Notes: generated by a model from the letters alone, not told the origin. Counted from the stretch's first letter, positions 5,725 through 14,824 are shown. The stretch: DNA of 20,484 nt from Clostridia bacterium (GCA_900766395.1 CAAFWB010000126.1:1-20484), one strand, 5' to 3'. Translations and numbers: made by a program.

Positions 5725-7551
5725 GTGAATGAAATATTGAGACAAAAGATTCAAGTTTTGCCAAAAGACAGCGGTGTTTATGTCATGCGTGACAAGTCAA
5801 ACAATGTCATTTATGTTGGCAAGGCAAAGAATCTAAAAAACAGAGTTAGCGGATATTTTCAAAATTCCATAAAACACGAAAAAGTTCAACTCATGGTTGA
5901 CAGCATCGAAGATATGGAATATTTTGTTGTGCCAAGTGAATATGATGCGTTTGTTCTCGAACGAAATTTGATTGCAAAGTATCAACCCTTTTTTAACATT
6001 CTTCTTAAAGATGGAAAGCAATATCCATATCTGAAATTTGATTTATCAAAAAAATTTCCGCGTCTTGAAGTTGCTCGCCGTGTTCGAGGCGATCACGCAA
6101 AATATTTTGGGCCGTATCTCTATCCAGTGAGGGCAGAGGAGTTGATCAAAATCGTCAACTATGCTTTCCCGCTTCGAACTTGCACAATGGCAATCAATCA
6201 GGAAAAACCAAGAACACGCGGTTGCCTTAATTATGATCTCGGACTGTGCTCCGCTCCTTGTGCAAACAAGATAACAGAAAAAGAATATATGGAAATTGTG
6301 AAGAAGGTGTCAAAATTTCTTGGTGGTGACTCTTCCGAGATGCTCAAAATTCTGAATGAAAAAATGCGCATTGCGGCTGAGGCGGAAAACTTTGAAACTG
6401 CCCTCGAACTCAAAAACAAGATTGCAATGGTTGAAAAACTTGACAGCAAAGTTATTACACAACTTCCAAACACTGCAAGTTTTGATGTTTTGGGTTGCTT
6501 TTGCGATGGCGTTTTTATGTCAACTTGCGTCATGCAGATTAGAAGCGGAAGACTTTTGGGGGTCGAATGTTTCAATCTTGTCAATTTTTCAGAAAACACT
6601 CGTGAAGTGATGCAAAATTTTGTTGTCGACTTCTATTCGCAACAAGTTATTCCCGCAAAAGAAATTTTGGTTGGAATGGATATATCAAACAATGTCTTGG
6701 AAGAATTTTTTGAAACTCAAAAAAATGTAAAAGTGAATTTTGTTTTTGTGCAAAAGGGAATAAAGAAAAAACTTGTTGATATGGCAAACCTCAATGCGCA
6801 AAAATATGTTGAAAGAACAATCCAATCAGAAAACCGCAAAAATGCAAGAACGTTTGGTGCGATAACAAGGCTTAAATCTGCGCTCGGACTTCGAGAACTC
6901 CCAGTTCGCATGGAATGTTATGACATTTCGCACCTGTCAGGCACAGAAAAAGTTGGTTCAATGGTCGTTTTTGTCAATGGCGAGAAAAAGACGAAACTCT
7001 ATCGCAAGTTTAGAATCAGAACGGTTGAGGGAATTGACGACTTTGCAAGTTTGCAAGAGGTGATTTCAAGACGGGTTGAAGAATACAAAAAACAAAAAGA
7101 TGTGTCGTTTTCTCAAAAACCAAACCTCATCATTATTGATGGCGGAAAAGGGCAACTGCATTATTCATACCAACAAACACAAGAACTTGGCTTTGATGTT
7201 GAAATGATTTCGCTTGCAAAAAAATTCGAAGAAGTTTTTGTCGTCGGAGATTCAACACCTCATATGCTGAAACGCGGAAGCGTTGAACTTGGCGTGTTGC
7301 AACAAATTCGAGATGAGGCACATAGGTTTGCAATCACATTCAATCGTGAGAGCAGATTGAAAAGTGCATTCAAATCTCCGCTCCTTGAAGTTGAAGGAAT
7401 TGGGACAAAAACTGCTCAAAACTTAATCCAAAAATTTGGAACGGTTGCAAAAATGAAAAAAGCAACCAAGGAAGAAATTGCAAAAGTTTCGGGAATTAAT
7501 AAAAATAATTTGAAAAATTTATTAAAATATCTCGAAATTAACGAAAATTAA
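5725..7551 (+). CDS. uvrC: Excinuclease ABC subunit C
   Basis: UvrC makes both incisions around a DNA lesion in nucleotide excision repair, recruited by UvrA and UvrB. The 608-residue protein has the full domain order: GIY-YIG nuclease (GVYVMRDKSNNVIYVGKAKN from residue 18, with Y19, Y30 and R40), a four-cysteine-type region around RTCTMAINQ and RGCLNYDLGLCSAPC, a UVR helix pair (EAENFETALELKNKIAMVEKL), the RNase H-like nuclease (MECYDISHLSGTEKVGSMVVF and LIIIDGGKGQL), and tandem helix-hairpin-helix motifs at the end (LEVEGIGTKTAQNLIQKFG, KVSGINKNNLKNLL). It heads a tightly packed cluster running to pfkA. The GTG start lacks a ribosome binding site. Confidence 0.98.
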   Translation: MNEILRQKIQVLPKDSGVYVMRDKSNNVIYVGKAKNLKNRVSGYFQNSIKHEKVQLMVDSIEDMEYFVVPSEYDAFVLERNLIAKYQPFFNILLKDGKQYPYLKFDLSKKFPRLEVARRVRGDHAKYFGPYLYPVRAEELIKIVNYAFPLRTCTMAINQEKPRTRGCLNYDLGLCSAPCANKITEKEYMEIVKKVSKFLGGDSSEMLKILNEKMRIAAEAENFETALELKNKIAMVEKLDSKVITQLPNTASFDVLGCFCDGVFMSTCVMQIRSGRLLGVECFNLVNFSENTREVMQNFVVDFYSQQVIPAKEILVGMDISNNVLEEFFETQKNVKVNFVFVQKGIKKKLVDMANLNAQKYVERTIQSENRKNARTFGAITRLKSALGLRELPVRMECYDISHLSGTEKVGSMVVFVNGEKKTKLYRKFRIRTVEGIDDFASLQEVISRRVEEYKKQKDVSFSQKPNLIIIDGGKGQLHYSYQQTQELGFDVEMISLAKKFEEVFVVGDSTPHMLKRGSVELGVLQQIRDEAHRFAITFNRESRLKSAFKSPLLEVEGIGTKTAQNLIQKFGTVAKMKKATKEEIAKVSGINKNNLKNLLKYLEINEN

Positions 7552-7572
7552 TTATTATTCATATAAAAAATT

Positions 7573-8502
7573 ATGAAAATAAATAAAATAAAAATAAACA
7601 AGTTTATAAAAAAATTTCCTGACATCACAAAAAGTGGTGTCAGTTTTTCTCAAATTTCCAGCATTGGAATTGGCGGTGAAATCGGAGCGGTTTGTGATGT
7701 GAGAAACACAAAAGAACTCTCAGATGTTTCGTCATATCTCAAAGCCCAAAGCTTGCCATATCTCGTTTTGGGCAATGGCACAAATATTGTTGGGAGTGAC
7801 AAAGGCTTCTTCGGCGTTGTTATAAGGCTTGTGGGAGAATTTCGCCAGGTGTTCAAAAGAGGTGAAAAAGTGGTTGCGGGGGCTGGTGTTAACATGTTTG
7901 TTCTTGGCAAAAAACTCCAAGAGTTTTCGCTTGGCGGATTGGAGTTTGCGTATGGAATCCCTGGAAGTGTTGGGGGTTGTGTTTTCATGAATGCGGGGGC
8001 ATTTGGCGGAAGCATGAGTGACAAGGTTTTGTGGGTTGAAGTTCTTGAAAATAATGAGATTAAAAAATATTTTAATAAAAAATGCAATTTTTCATATAGA
8101 AAATCAATTTTTTCACAAAAAAGAGATGAATTATGTGATAATTTTCCAATAATTTTGAGGGTTTGTTTCAAACTTGAAAAAGAAGATTCGCAGGCGATTT
8201 TGGAAAAGCAACAACAATGTTTTGGAAAACGAAAACAAACTCAACCATATTCTTTTCGATCTGCGGGAAGTGTGTTTAAGCGAGAGGGGGAATTTATTCC
8301 AGCAAAAGCGATTGATGAACTTGGGCTCAAAGGGAAAACAATGGGTGGCGCTGCGGTGTCAAAAAAACATAGTGGTTTTATTGTAAATTTGGGCTCGGCG
8401 ACTTGCCAAGATTTTCTTAATCTGGTATCTTATATACAAGATTTGGTTTATAATAATTATAAACAAAAACTGGAACTTGAAATTCAAGTCTTGGGGGATT
8501 AA
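7573..8502 (+). CDS. murB: UDP-N-acetylenolpyruvoylglucosamine reductase
   Basis: MurB performs the NADPH-dependent reduction that yields UDP-MurNAc, an early cytoplasmic step of peptidoglycan synthesis, using FAD. The 309-residue protein shows the FAD-binding part (YLVLGNGTNIVGSDKGF, residues 63-79; GIPGSVGGCVFMNAG, 128-142), the Y175-R176 pair, the catalytic serine in RSAGSVFK (S233) and the C-terminal glutamate region (LELEIQVLG). It lies 21 bases after uvrC. The ATG has no ribosome binding site; TATAAA ends 5 bases before it, so a leaderless transcript is possible, although read-through from uvrC is also likely. An imperfect hairpin followed by T5 lies at 7621-7646 inside the coding start. 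Confidence 0.97.
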   Translation: MKINKIKINKFIKKFPDITKSGVSFSQISSIGIGGEIGAVCDVRNTKELSDVSSYLKAQSLPYLVLGNGTNIVGSDKGFFGVVIRLVGEFRQVFKRGEKVVAGAGVNMFVLGKKLQEFSLGGLEFAYGIPGSVGGCVFMNAGAFGGSMSDKVLWVEVLENNEIKKYFNKKCNFSYRKSIFSQKRDELCDNFPIILRVCFKLEKEDSQAILEKQQQCFGKRKQTQPYSFRSAGSVFKREGEFIPAKAIDELGLKGKTMGGAAVSKKHSGFIVNLGSATCQDFLNLVSYIQDLVYNNYKQKLELEIQVLGD

Positions 8503-8503
8503 G

Positions 8504-9256
8504 ATGATTTTGTTTGGAGATTATCACACACACACTCAATATAGTCATGGCAAGGGGACAATTCTTGACAATGCAAAAGTTGCGCAGAGCAAGGGGCTCA
8601 AAGAAATTGCCATAACCGACCATGGGTTTGGACACAAACTTTATGGGGTTAAGAGGCAAGATGTCGAAAACATTTTGCGTGACATAAAAAAAGCGGAAAA
8701 AGAAACTGGCGTCTATATTCTTTATGGCGTTGAGGGTAATTTTGTTGACCGACAAGGAAACATTGATGTCACTGCAGACGATTATTCAAAAATGGATATT
8801 TTGCTTATTGGACATCACAACTTTGTTCAAGCAACGCATTTTTCGGACAAGTTTCCGATGTTTTATCGCAATATGCTTTCGGGAATTTGGGCGCCAAGCA
8901 AAAAACTGATTGAAAACAACACTGCGATTTATCTTCGTGCATTTGAAAAGAACAAAATTGACGTCATCACACACCTCAACTATGGAATGAAAGTCGACAC
9001 AATGGAAGTTGCTCGTGCAGCAAAGCAGGTTGGAACTTTCATTGAGCTCAACGGGAAAAGAATTTTGTTCACAGATGATGAAATTGTCAAAATGGCAGAA
9101 GAGGGCGTGAAGTTTATTATTGACTCCGATGCTCACACACCTGACGCGGTTGGCGAGTGCAACAGGGCAACAAACCTCATTCGCCGTCTTGAAATCCCAC
9201 TTGACCGAGTTGTGAACCTAAATAAATTTCCAATTTTCCACAAAGGACGAAAATAA
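8504..9256 (+). CDS. PHP-domain metal-dependent hydrolase
   Basis: A 250-residue PHP (polymerase and histidinol phosphatase) domain protein. Metal-ligand motifs appear in the expected order: GDYHTHTQYSHG (H8, H10), ITDHGFG, GVEGNF, GHHNF, VITHLNYG and the final DSDAHTP. It is presumably a phosphatase or phosphodiesterase; the substrate cannot be told from sequence, and histidinol phosphatase is unlikely as no his genes are near. ATG 8504 is chosen over the in-frame TTG at 8477, which lies inside murB; the ATG begins 1 base after the murB stop with a G-rich site (GGGGGAT) upstream. Its stop overlaps the whiA start (TAATG). A PHP gene at this place is a recurrent feature of Clostridia gene order. 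Confidence 0.9.
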   Translation: MILFGDYHTHTQYSHGKGTILDNAKVAQSKGLKEIAITDHGFGHKLYGVKRQDVENILRDIKKAEKETGVYILYGVEGNFVDRQGNIDVTADDYSKMDILLIGHHNFVQATHFSDKFPMFYRNMLSGIWAPSKKLIENNTAIYLRAFEKNKIDVITHLNYGMKVDTMEVARAAKQVGTFIELNGKRILFTDDEIVKMAEEGVKFIIDSDAHTPDAVGECNRATNLIRRLEIPLDRVVNLNKFPIFHKGRK

Positions 9257-10233
9257 TGTCATTTTCTCATTCATGCAAACTTGAAGTATTAAAAACGCCA
9301 CTGGAGAACGATTGCTGTTCTCTGGCGTTTTTGTGTGGGCTGCTTCATGCGTGTGGAGAAATTAGCATCTCGGATAAGCACTATGTCGCCACGATAAACA
9401 CGGATATTGTCGAAGTGTATGATTTTTGCAACAAGATTTTGCAAATGCTCTATGGAGATTTTTGCACGCTTGAAATCACCGATGATTACGCAATTAACAA
9501 ACGAGTCTATTATGAAATTTCTTTTCCAAAAGACAAATCAGAAGAGATTTTGTTGGACTGCGGAGTTTTGGAAAGAGGCGAAGACGGAAGTCCTGTTATT
9601 GCTGTCAATATTCCTGAATTTGTCATCCAAGGCGATTGTTGCAAAAAAGCATTTGTCAAAGGTGCATTTGTTGGATGTGCAACATCAAATATAAGACTTT
9701 CGGTTGAGGCGACAAAAAAGACATCAAGCGGCTATCATTTGGAATTTACTTCTCACAGTATTGACTTTTTGAACAACATCGACAAACTTCTCAGAACATA
9801 TGATCTCAATCCAAAAATATCCGAAAGAAAAAGCATTTATGTTTTGTATCTCAAAGAAGCGAACCAAATCTCCGATGTTTTGGCGATTGTTGATGCTTAT
9901 GACGGGGTTTTGGCACTTCAAAATGAAATTATCACTCGCGAGATGCGCAACAAAATAAATCGTGAAACAAACTGTATTTCATCAAACATTGCAAAGACGG
10001 TTGAGGCAAGTCTGCGTCAACTCGAAGCAATAAAATACATTCAAGAAAAAGTTGGACTCGAAACGCTTTCTCCCGACCTTGAAGAGGTTGCATTGCTTCG
10101 ACTTGCCAACCAAGAAGAGTCGCTTGAAGACTTGCTCAAACTCAGCACAATAAAACTGACAAAAAGCGGGCTCAACCACAGATTCAGAAAAATCATCAGC
10201 ATTGCTGAAAAACTCAAAAACACGAAAAACTAA
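9256..10233 (+). CDS. whiA: WhiA-family DNA-binding protein
   Basis: WhiA couples growth with cell division and chromosome segregation in Gram-positive bacteria, and controls sporulation in Streptomyces. The 325-residue protein has the degenerate LAGLIDADG homing-endonuclease-like fold in its first two thirds (CCSLAFLCGLLHACGEIS, then AFVKGAFVGCATSNI) and the C-terminal helix-turn-helix with the diagnostic end block LTKSGLNHRFRKIISIAEKL. The ATG overlaps the previous stop codon, and AAAGGAC provides a ribosome binding site. The rapZ and mgfK genes that usually precede it are missing from the cluster. A strong terminator-like hairpin (9291-9332) lies in its first codons. Confidence 0.96.
   Translation: MSFSHSCKLEVLKTPLENDCCSLAFLCGLLHACGEISISDKHYVATINTDIVEVYDFCNKILQMLYGDFCTLEITDDYAINKRVYYEISFPKDKSEEILLDCGVLERGEDGSPVIAVNIPEFVIQGDCCKKAFVKGAFVGCATSNIRLSVEATKKTSSGYHLEFTSHSIDFLNNIDKLLRTYDLNPKISERKSIYVLYLKEANQISDVLAIVDAYDGVLALQNEIITREMRNKINRETNCISSNIAKTVEASLRQLEAIKYIQEKVGLETLSPDLEEVALLRLANQEESLEDLLKLSTIKLTKSGLNHRFRKIISIAEKLKNTKN
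9291..9332 (+). terminator. Terminator-like hairpin inside the start of whiA
   Basis: AAAAACGCCA (9291-9300) pairs with TGGCGTTTTT (9323-9332), and inside it GAGAAC (9304-9309) pairs with GTTCTC (9317-9322), leaving a 3-base bulge and a 7-base loop. The 16-bp stem ends in five T residues. It would act as an attenuator within the operon, or be a coding coincidence. Confidence 0.4.
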
Positions 10234-10245
10234 AAGAAGGAAAAC

Positions 10246-13200
10246 ATGGAAGATTTTGTTCATTTGCATCTACATACTGAATATAGTTTGCTTGACGGAG
10301 CGGCAAGAATTGGCAAGGTTGTCCAAGTCGCCAAAGACATGGGCATGAAATCAATTGCAATAACCGACCACGGCAACATGTATGGCACAATCGCACTTTT
10401 TGACGAATGCAAGAAGGTTGGGGACATAAAACCAATTTTTGGCTGCGAATTCTATGTTGCTGACGACCTTCATCAAAAATCTGGCAAGCCAAAACTTCGC
10501 CATTTGATTTTGCTCGTAAAGAATGAAGAGGGCTACAAAAACATTTGTATGCTCAACACCATTGCTTTTCGCGATGGTTATTATTATAAGCCAAGAATTG
10601 ATTACAAGACCTTGAAAGAATATTCAAACGGGCTTGTTTGTCTTTCGGCGTGCCTTGCGGGAACACTTCCTCAACTCCTTTTGTCTGGACAAATGGACGA
10701 GGCGGACAAGTTTGTTGAAAGCATGAAAGAAATGTTTGGCGAGGACTTTTATGTTGAAGTTCAAGACCATGGACTCGAAGAAGAAAAAAGAGTTTATCCA
10801 ATGCTTGTTGACATTGCAAGGCGTCACGGAGTGAAGACTGTTGCAACCAATGACGTGCATTACATAAACAAAGAAGATAGCGTTGTTCAAGATGTTTTGA
10901 TGTGCGTTCAAATGCAAAAAACAGTTGACGACCCAGACAGACTCAAATTTGACACCGATGAGTTCTATCTCAAAACTGGCGATCAAATGGCAGCGCTTTT
11001 CCCTGATAATCCCGAGGCAATAAAAAACACGGTTGAAATTGCCGACAAATGCAATTTTACATTCAAAGACATTGACAAAAACCTTTATCTTTTCCCTCAA
11101 TATCATGCACCAGATGGACAGGACAACTATCAGTTTTTGCGTAAAATGGTGTTTGACGGACTTGAAAAAAAATATCCAGAAGTCACACAAAAAATAATCG
11201 ACAGAGCGGAGCGTGAACTTGCGCTCATCAAAAGACAAGGCTTTGTTGAATACTTTTTGACTGTTTGGGATTATATCAATGCCGCCAGGAACATGGGTGT
11301 TCCAGTTGGACCTGGACGTGGCAGCGGAGCGGGAAGCATTGTTGCCTATGCGATTGGAATTACAAACATTGACCCTCTTAAATTTGATTTGTTGTTTGAG
11401 AGATTTTTGCATGAAGAACGTGTCACTGCACCCGATTTTGACGTTGACTTTGCCGACGACCGACGCGGCGATGTCATTGAATATGTCCGTCAAAAATATG
11501 GCGAAAAACGCGTTGTTAAAATTGTTACATTTGGAACAATGGCAGCGAAAAACGCGATAAAAGATGTTGGAAGAGTTTTGCGTGTTCCATACTCTGAACT
11601 TGACAAAGTTACAAAAAACATTCCAAACATTCCAGCAAAACATCACGATGTGCTTCAAAAGTGTTTTGGCTTCTACAAGAGCAAGGAGGGCGAACCGAAC
11701 TATGCAATCCCCGAACTTGTTGAAACATACAACACGAACCCAGACATCAAAAAAGTTGTTGATATTGCAATGAAGCTTGAAGGCATGCCAAGACAGTGTT
11801 CAACTCACGCATGTGGTGTTGTTATTGGAAGTGACGACCTCGAAAAGTTTATGCCACTTAGCCGAAACGGAGACGATATCACCACTCAATACTCAATGAC
11901 TGATATTGAGCGTTTGGGACACCTCAAAATGGACTTTTTGGGATTAAGAAACTTGAACGATATTCAAAAAGCCATCGAATATGTCAAAGAAAACCACGGT
12001 GTTGACATTGACTTTATGAAACTCGGCTATGATGACCCAGAGGTATACAAACTCATTTCAAGCGGAAACACAAAAGCAATATTCCAAATTGAAAGCACAG
12101 GTTTCCAAAAATTCTTGAAACAACTTCGCCCAACTTGTATCGAAGATATCACGGCGGGTGTGTCGCTTTATCGTCCAGGACCAATGGACTCAATTCCAAC
12201 TTACACTCACAACAAACACCACCCAGAAGATGTCAAATATGACCACCCAATTCTTGAAAACATTCTTAATGTCACATATGGTTGCATTGTTTATCAAGAG
12301 CAAGTTATGAGAATTTGCCAAGATATGGCGGGATACACTCTTGGACAAGCCGACATGGTTCGCCGTATGATGGGAAAGAAAAAAGTTGATGCCATGAAAG
12401 CAGAAAAACAAGTTTTTCTCTATGGCAAGCCTGCCCAAAACGGAAAGCCAGCCATTGACGGTGCGGTCAAACGCGGCGTTCCAGAAGATGTTGCAATCAA
12501 AGTTTGGGACCAAATGGAAAAATTTGCTCAATACGCATTCAACAAATCGCATGCTGCCGCATACAGTTTGATTACTTATCAAACCGCATATCTCAAATGT
12601 TTTTATGAACCTGAATTTTTGACGGCGGTTCTCAACAACAGAATCACAAATATTGACGAAATCAAAAACTATGTCACATATGCAAGAAGTGAAGGGATTG
12701 AGATTTTGCCGCCAGACATAAACAAGAGCATGACAGGTTTTTCTGTTCGTGACGGAAAAATCAGATTTGGACTTGCAGCACTCAAAAATGTTGGACTTGG
12801 TGTGATTGATTCAATCATTGATGAACGAAATCGTGGGGGAGAGTTTAAGGACTTTATGGACTTTGCAAAACGCGTTGATCCCCAAGCGCTCAACAAACGT
12901 TGTCTTGAAAGTTTGATTCTCAGTGGCGCATTTGATTGCTTTGGGAAATTCCGTTCACAACTCATGCAAGTTTATGACATGGTTGTTGATCGTGTTTCAA
13001 AAGATAAGAAAAATCGTGAGACGGGACAATTTTCGTTGTTTGACGACCCAACTCTTGTCAGTGCGGTTGAGTTTGATGAAATTCAATATCCAAGGATAAA
13101 GGAATTCAACAAAGAGGCATTTTTGAAATTTGAAAAAGAAGTTGTTGGAATTTATATTTCTGGAAGCCCTCTTGATGACTACATCAATGAATACAAAAAC

Positions 13201-13827
13201 TTCAATTTCACATCAGACATGATTGCAAATGTTGATTCGGGCGAAGAGGGAGAAACTGTTGACGAAGACCAACAGGTTGATGGAGATGAAAAATTCCAAG
13301 ATAGCGGCCTTGTTGATAATATGCGTGTCACATGTGGCGGACTTGTTTCAGTCATAAAGAAAGTTGTCACAAAAATGACAAACAAAGAAATGGGAATTCT
13401 CACCATTGAAGACCTTTATGGTTCATTTGATTGCATGTTGTTTGCAAACAACTACGCAAAATATAAATATCTTCTCAAAGAAGACCAATTTGTTAAGATT
13501 GAAGGAAAACTTTCTTTGCGAGAAGGACAGAATCCAATTATTATTGCTGAAAAAATTAGTTTTGCAACAAGCGAGCAAGAAAAGCCGATTGTTGAAGAGC
13601 TTCCAAAAGAACAAAAGTTATATTTGAAGTTTGATGTCAATGACAAAAACACATATTCAAAAGTTGAAGAGATTTTGTCATCATATCCAGGAACAAGTCA
13701 AATTGTTATCAAAGATGAGTTGACAGGTTCGGTGTTTATGTTGAAAAATCGTAATGTAAAAATTAATGACGGACTTATTAATGAATTAATTGGCGAACTT
13801 GGCGAAAAAAATGTTGTTGTGAGGTGA
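10246..13827 (+). CDS. dnaE: DNA polymerase III subunit alpha, DnaE type
   Basis: The catalytic replicative polymerase (1193 residues, normal for DnaE). Domains in order: PHP at the N-terminus (HLHTEYSLLDGAARI, ITDHGNMYG), the C-family polymerase palm and fingers with the Gly/Ser-rich RGSGAGS and the metal-binding PDFDVDFAD (D397, D399 and D401 near residues 396-402), the thumb and beta-clamp region, a helix-hairpin-helix segment (FSVRDGKIRFGLAALKNVG), an internal clamp-binding-like QFSLFDD near residue 930, and the OB fold (VTCGGLVSVIKKVVTKMTNK...). It lacks the inserted exonuclease of PolC. GAAGGA precedes the ATG by 5 bases. It overlaps the upstream region of pfkA. Confidence 0.98.
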   Translation: MEDFVHLHLHTEYSLLDGAARIGKVVQVAKDMGMKSIAITDHGNMYGTIALFDECKKVGDIKPIFGCEFYVADDLHQKSGKPKLRHLILLVKNEEGYKNICMLNTIAFRDGYYYKPRIDYKTLKEYSNGLVCLSACLAGTLPQLLLSGQMDEADKFVESMKEMFGEDFYVEVQDHGLEEEKRVYPMLVDIARRHGVKTVATNDVHYINKEDSVVQDVLMCVQMQKTVDDPDRLKFDTDEFYLKTGDQMAALFPDNPEAIKNTVEIADKCNFTFKDIDKNLYLFPQYHAPDGQDNYQFLRKMVFDGLEKKYPEVTQKIIDRAERELALIKRQGFVEYFLTVWDYINAARNMGVPVGPGRGSGAGSIVAYAIGITNIDPLKFDLLFERFLHEERVTAPDFDVDFADDRRGDVIEYVRQKYGEKRVVKIVTFGTMAAKNAIKDVGRVLRVPYSELDKVTKNIPNIPAKHHDVLQKCFGFYKSKEGEPNYAIPELVETYNTNPDIKKVVDIAMKLEGMPRQCSTHACGVVIGSDDLEKFMPLSRNGDDITTQYSMTDIERLGHLKMDFLGLRNLNDIQKAIEYVKENHGVDIDFMKLGYDDPEVYKLISSGNTKAIFQIESTGFQKFLKQLRPTCIEDITAGVSLYRPGPMDSIPTYTHNKHHPEDVKYDHPILENILNVTYGCIVYQEQVMRICQDMAGYTLGQADMVRRMMGKKKVDAMKAEKQVFLYGKPAQNGKPAIDGAVKRGVPEDVAIKVWDQMEKFAQYAFNKSHAAAYSLITYQTAYLKCFYEPEFLTAVLNNRITNIDEIKNYVTYARSEGIEILPPDINKSMTGFSVRDGKIRFGLAALKNVGLGVIDSIIDERNRGGEFKDFMDFAKRVDPQALNKRCLESLILSGAFDCFGKFRSQLMQVYDMVVDRVSKDKKNRETGQFSLFDDPTLVSAVEFDEIQYPRIKEFNKEAFLKFEKEVVGIYISGSPLDDYINEYKNFNFTSDMIANVDSGEEGETVDEDQQVDGDEKFQDSGLVDNMRVTCGGLVSVIKKVVTKMTNKEMGILTIEDLYGSFDCMLFANNYAKYKYLLKEDQFVKIEGKLSLREGQNPIIIAEKISFATSEQEKPIVEELPKEQKLYLKFDVNDKNTYSKVEEILSSYPGTSQIVIKDELTGSVFMLKNRNVKINDGLINELIGELGEKNVVVR

Positions 13828-13829
13828 GT

Positions 13830-14774
13830 ATGAAAATCGGAATTTTGACAAGCGGGGGAGATGCCCCAGGAATGAACACGTGTGTTGCTCGACTTGTGAC
13901 TTCGCTTTGCAGGCGTGGGCATAAAGTTGTTGGCATCATGTTTGGATACAAAGGTTTGCTTGAAGAAAACTTTGTTCCTCTCACGCAAGAGAGCGTGCAA
14001 AATGTTAGTTATTTGGGCGGAAGTTTCCTAAAAAGTTATCGATGTCCAGAGTTTAAAACTGAGGCGGGCGTCAAAAAAGGTGTCAAAATTTTCAAAAAAC
14101 ATAAATTTGACGCAATTATTGCAATTGGTGGAGATGGAACGCTCAAAGGCGTGAAAGAACTCAATGATGCAGGTGTTAATGTCACATTCATTCCTGCAAC
14201 CATTGACAACGACGTCATGATTTCTGAAAAAAGTTTGGGGTTTGACACAGCAATTAACAATGCAGTTGAAGCGATTGACATGATTGAGCAAACCATGGCA
14301 ACAATGGACAGGGGAATGGTTGTTGAAACCATGGGAAGAGATTGTCCAGACATTGCAATCTCTTGCGGACTTGCAGTTGGGGCAACAATGATTATCACTC
14401 CCGAAAGTGATTTGAATTTTGAACATATTTTGCAAAAATTGAACAAAAAGATGTCATCGGGGGACAAAACTCCAATAATTATTGTTCAAGAACACGTTCT
14501 TGACATTGATAGCCTTGCAAAATATTTGGAGCAAAACACAAATATTGAATTCAGATCCATAAATCTTGGATATATCCAAAGAGGAGGTGCTCCAACTGTT
14601 GCTGACAGAATTTTGGCAATAAAATTCGCAAAATGCGTGGTTGACAGCCTTGAACGCGGCGAAAAAAATCGTTGTGCAAGCATACTCAACGATGAAGCGT
14701 GTGTTCTTTCGATGAAAGTAATCACAAAAAATGCTCACAAATCAAGCCAATATCTCGTTGACTTTGTTGATTAA
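13830..14774 (+). CDS. pfkA: ATP-dependent 6-phosphofructokinase
   Basis: Phosphorylates fructose 6-phosphate to the 1,6-bisphosphate, the committed step of glycolysis. The 314-residue protein aligns colinearly with E. coli PfkA: SGGDAPGMN (8-16), RCPEF (71-75), IGGDGT with G103 indicating ATP rather than pyrophosphate, PATIDND (122-128, catalytic D126), R161, MGR (168-170), E221, R242 and IQRGG (249-253). One contact residue differs: the usual histidine of GHIQRGG is Y248. The GTDYTIG loop is MISEKSLG here. ATG 13830 is preferred over GTG 13824, since GAGGTGA at 13821-13827 then serves as ribosome binding site and the protein begins in the family-standard way. It lies 2 bases after dnaE. Confidence 0.96.
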   Translation: MKIGILTSGGDAPGMNTCVARLVTSLCRRGHKVVGIMFGYKGLLEENFVPLTQESVQNVSYLGGSFLKSYRCPEFKTEAGVKKGVKIFKKHKFDAIIAIGGDGTLKGVKELNDAGVNVTFIPATIDNDVMISEKSLGFDTAINNAVEAIDMIEQTMATMDRGMVVETMGRDCPDIAISCGLAVGATMIITPESDLNFEHILQKLNKKMSSGDKTPIIIVQEHVLDIDSLAKYLEQNTNIEFRSINLGYIQRGGAPTVADRILAIKFAKCVVDSLERGEKNRCASILNDEACVLSMKVITKNAHKSSQYLVDFVD

Positions 14775-14824
14775 GTGTGATATTGTAAAAAATGTAAAGA
14801 TTTTTAAAAAAAGAAGAAACGAGC

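Noticed and set aside
8477..8503. TTG at 8477 as start of the PHP protein
   Set aside because: It would overlap murB by 26 bases and add nine residues before the conserved GDYHTHT start; ATG 8504 has a G-rich site and tight spacing.
8660..8668. Exact 0A-box heptamers TGTCGAA in coding DNA (also near 2778 and 9410)
   Set aside because: They fall within conserved coding regions of the PHP gene, murI and whiA and arise from common codons such as GTC-GAA.
10624..11658. 344-codon minus-strand frame inside dnaE
   Set aside because: Shadow of dnaE; Cys/Phe/Asn-rich composition typical of the reverse of an AT-rich gene.
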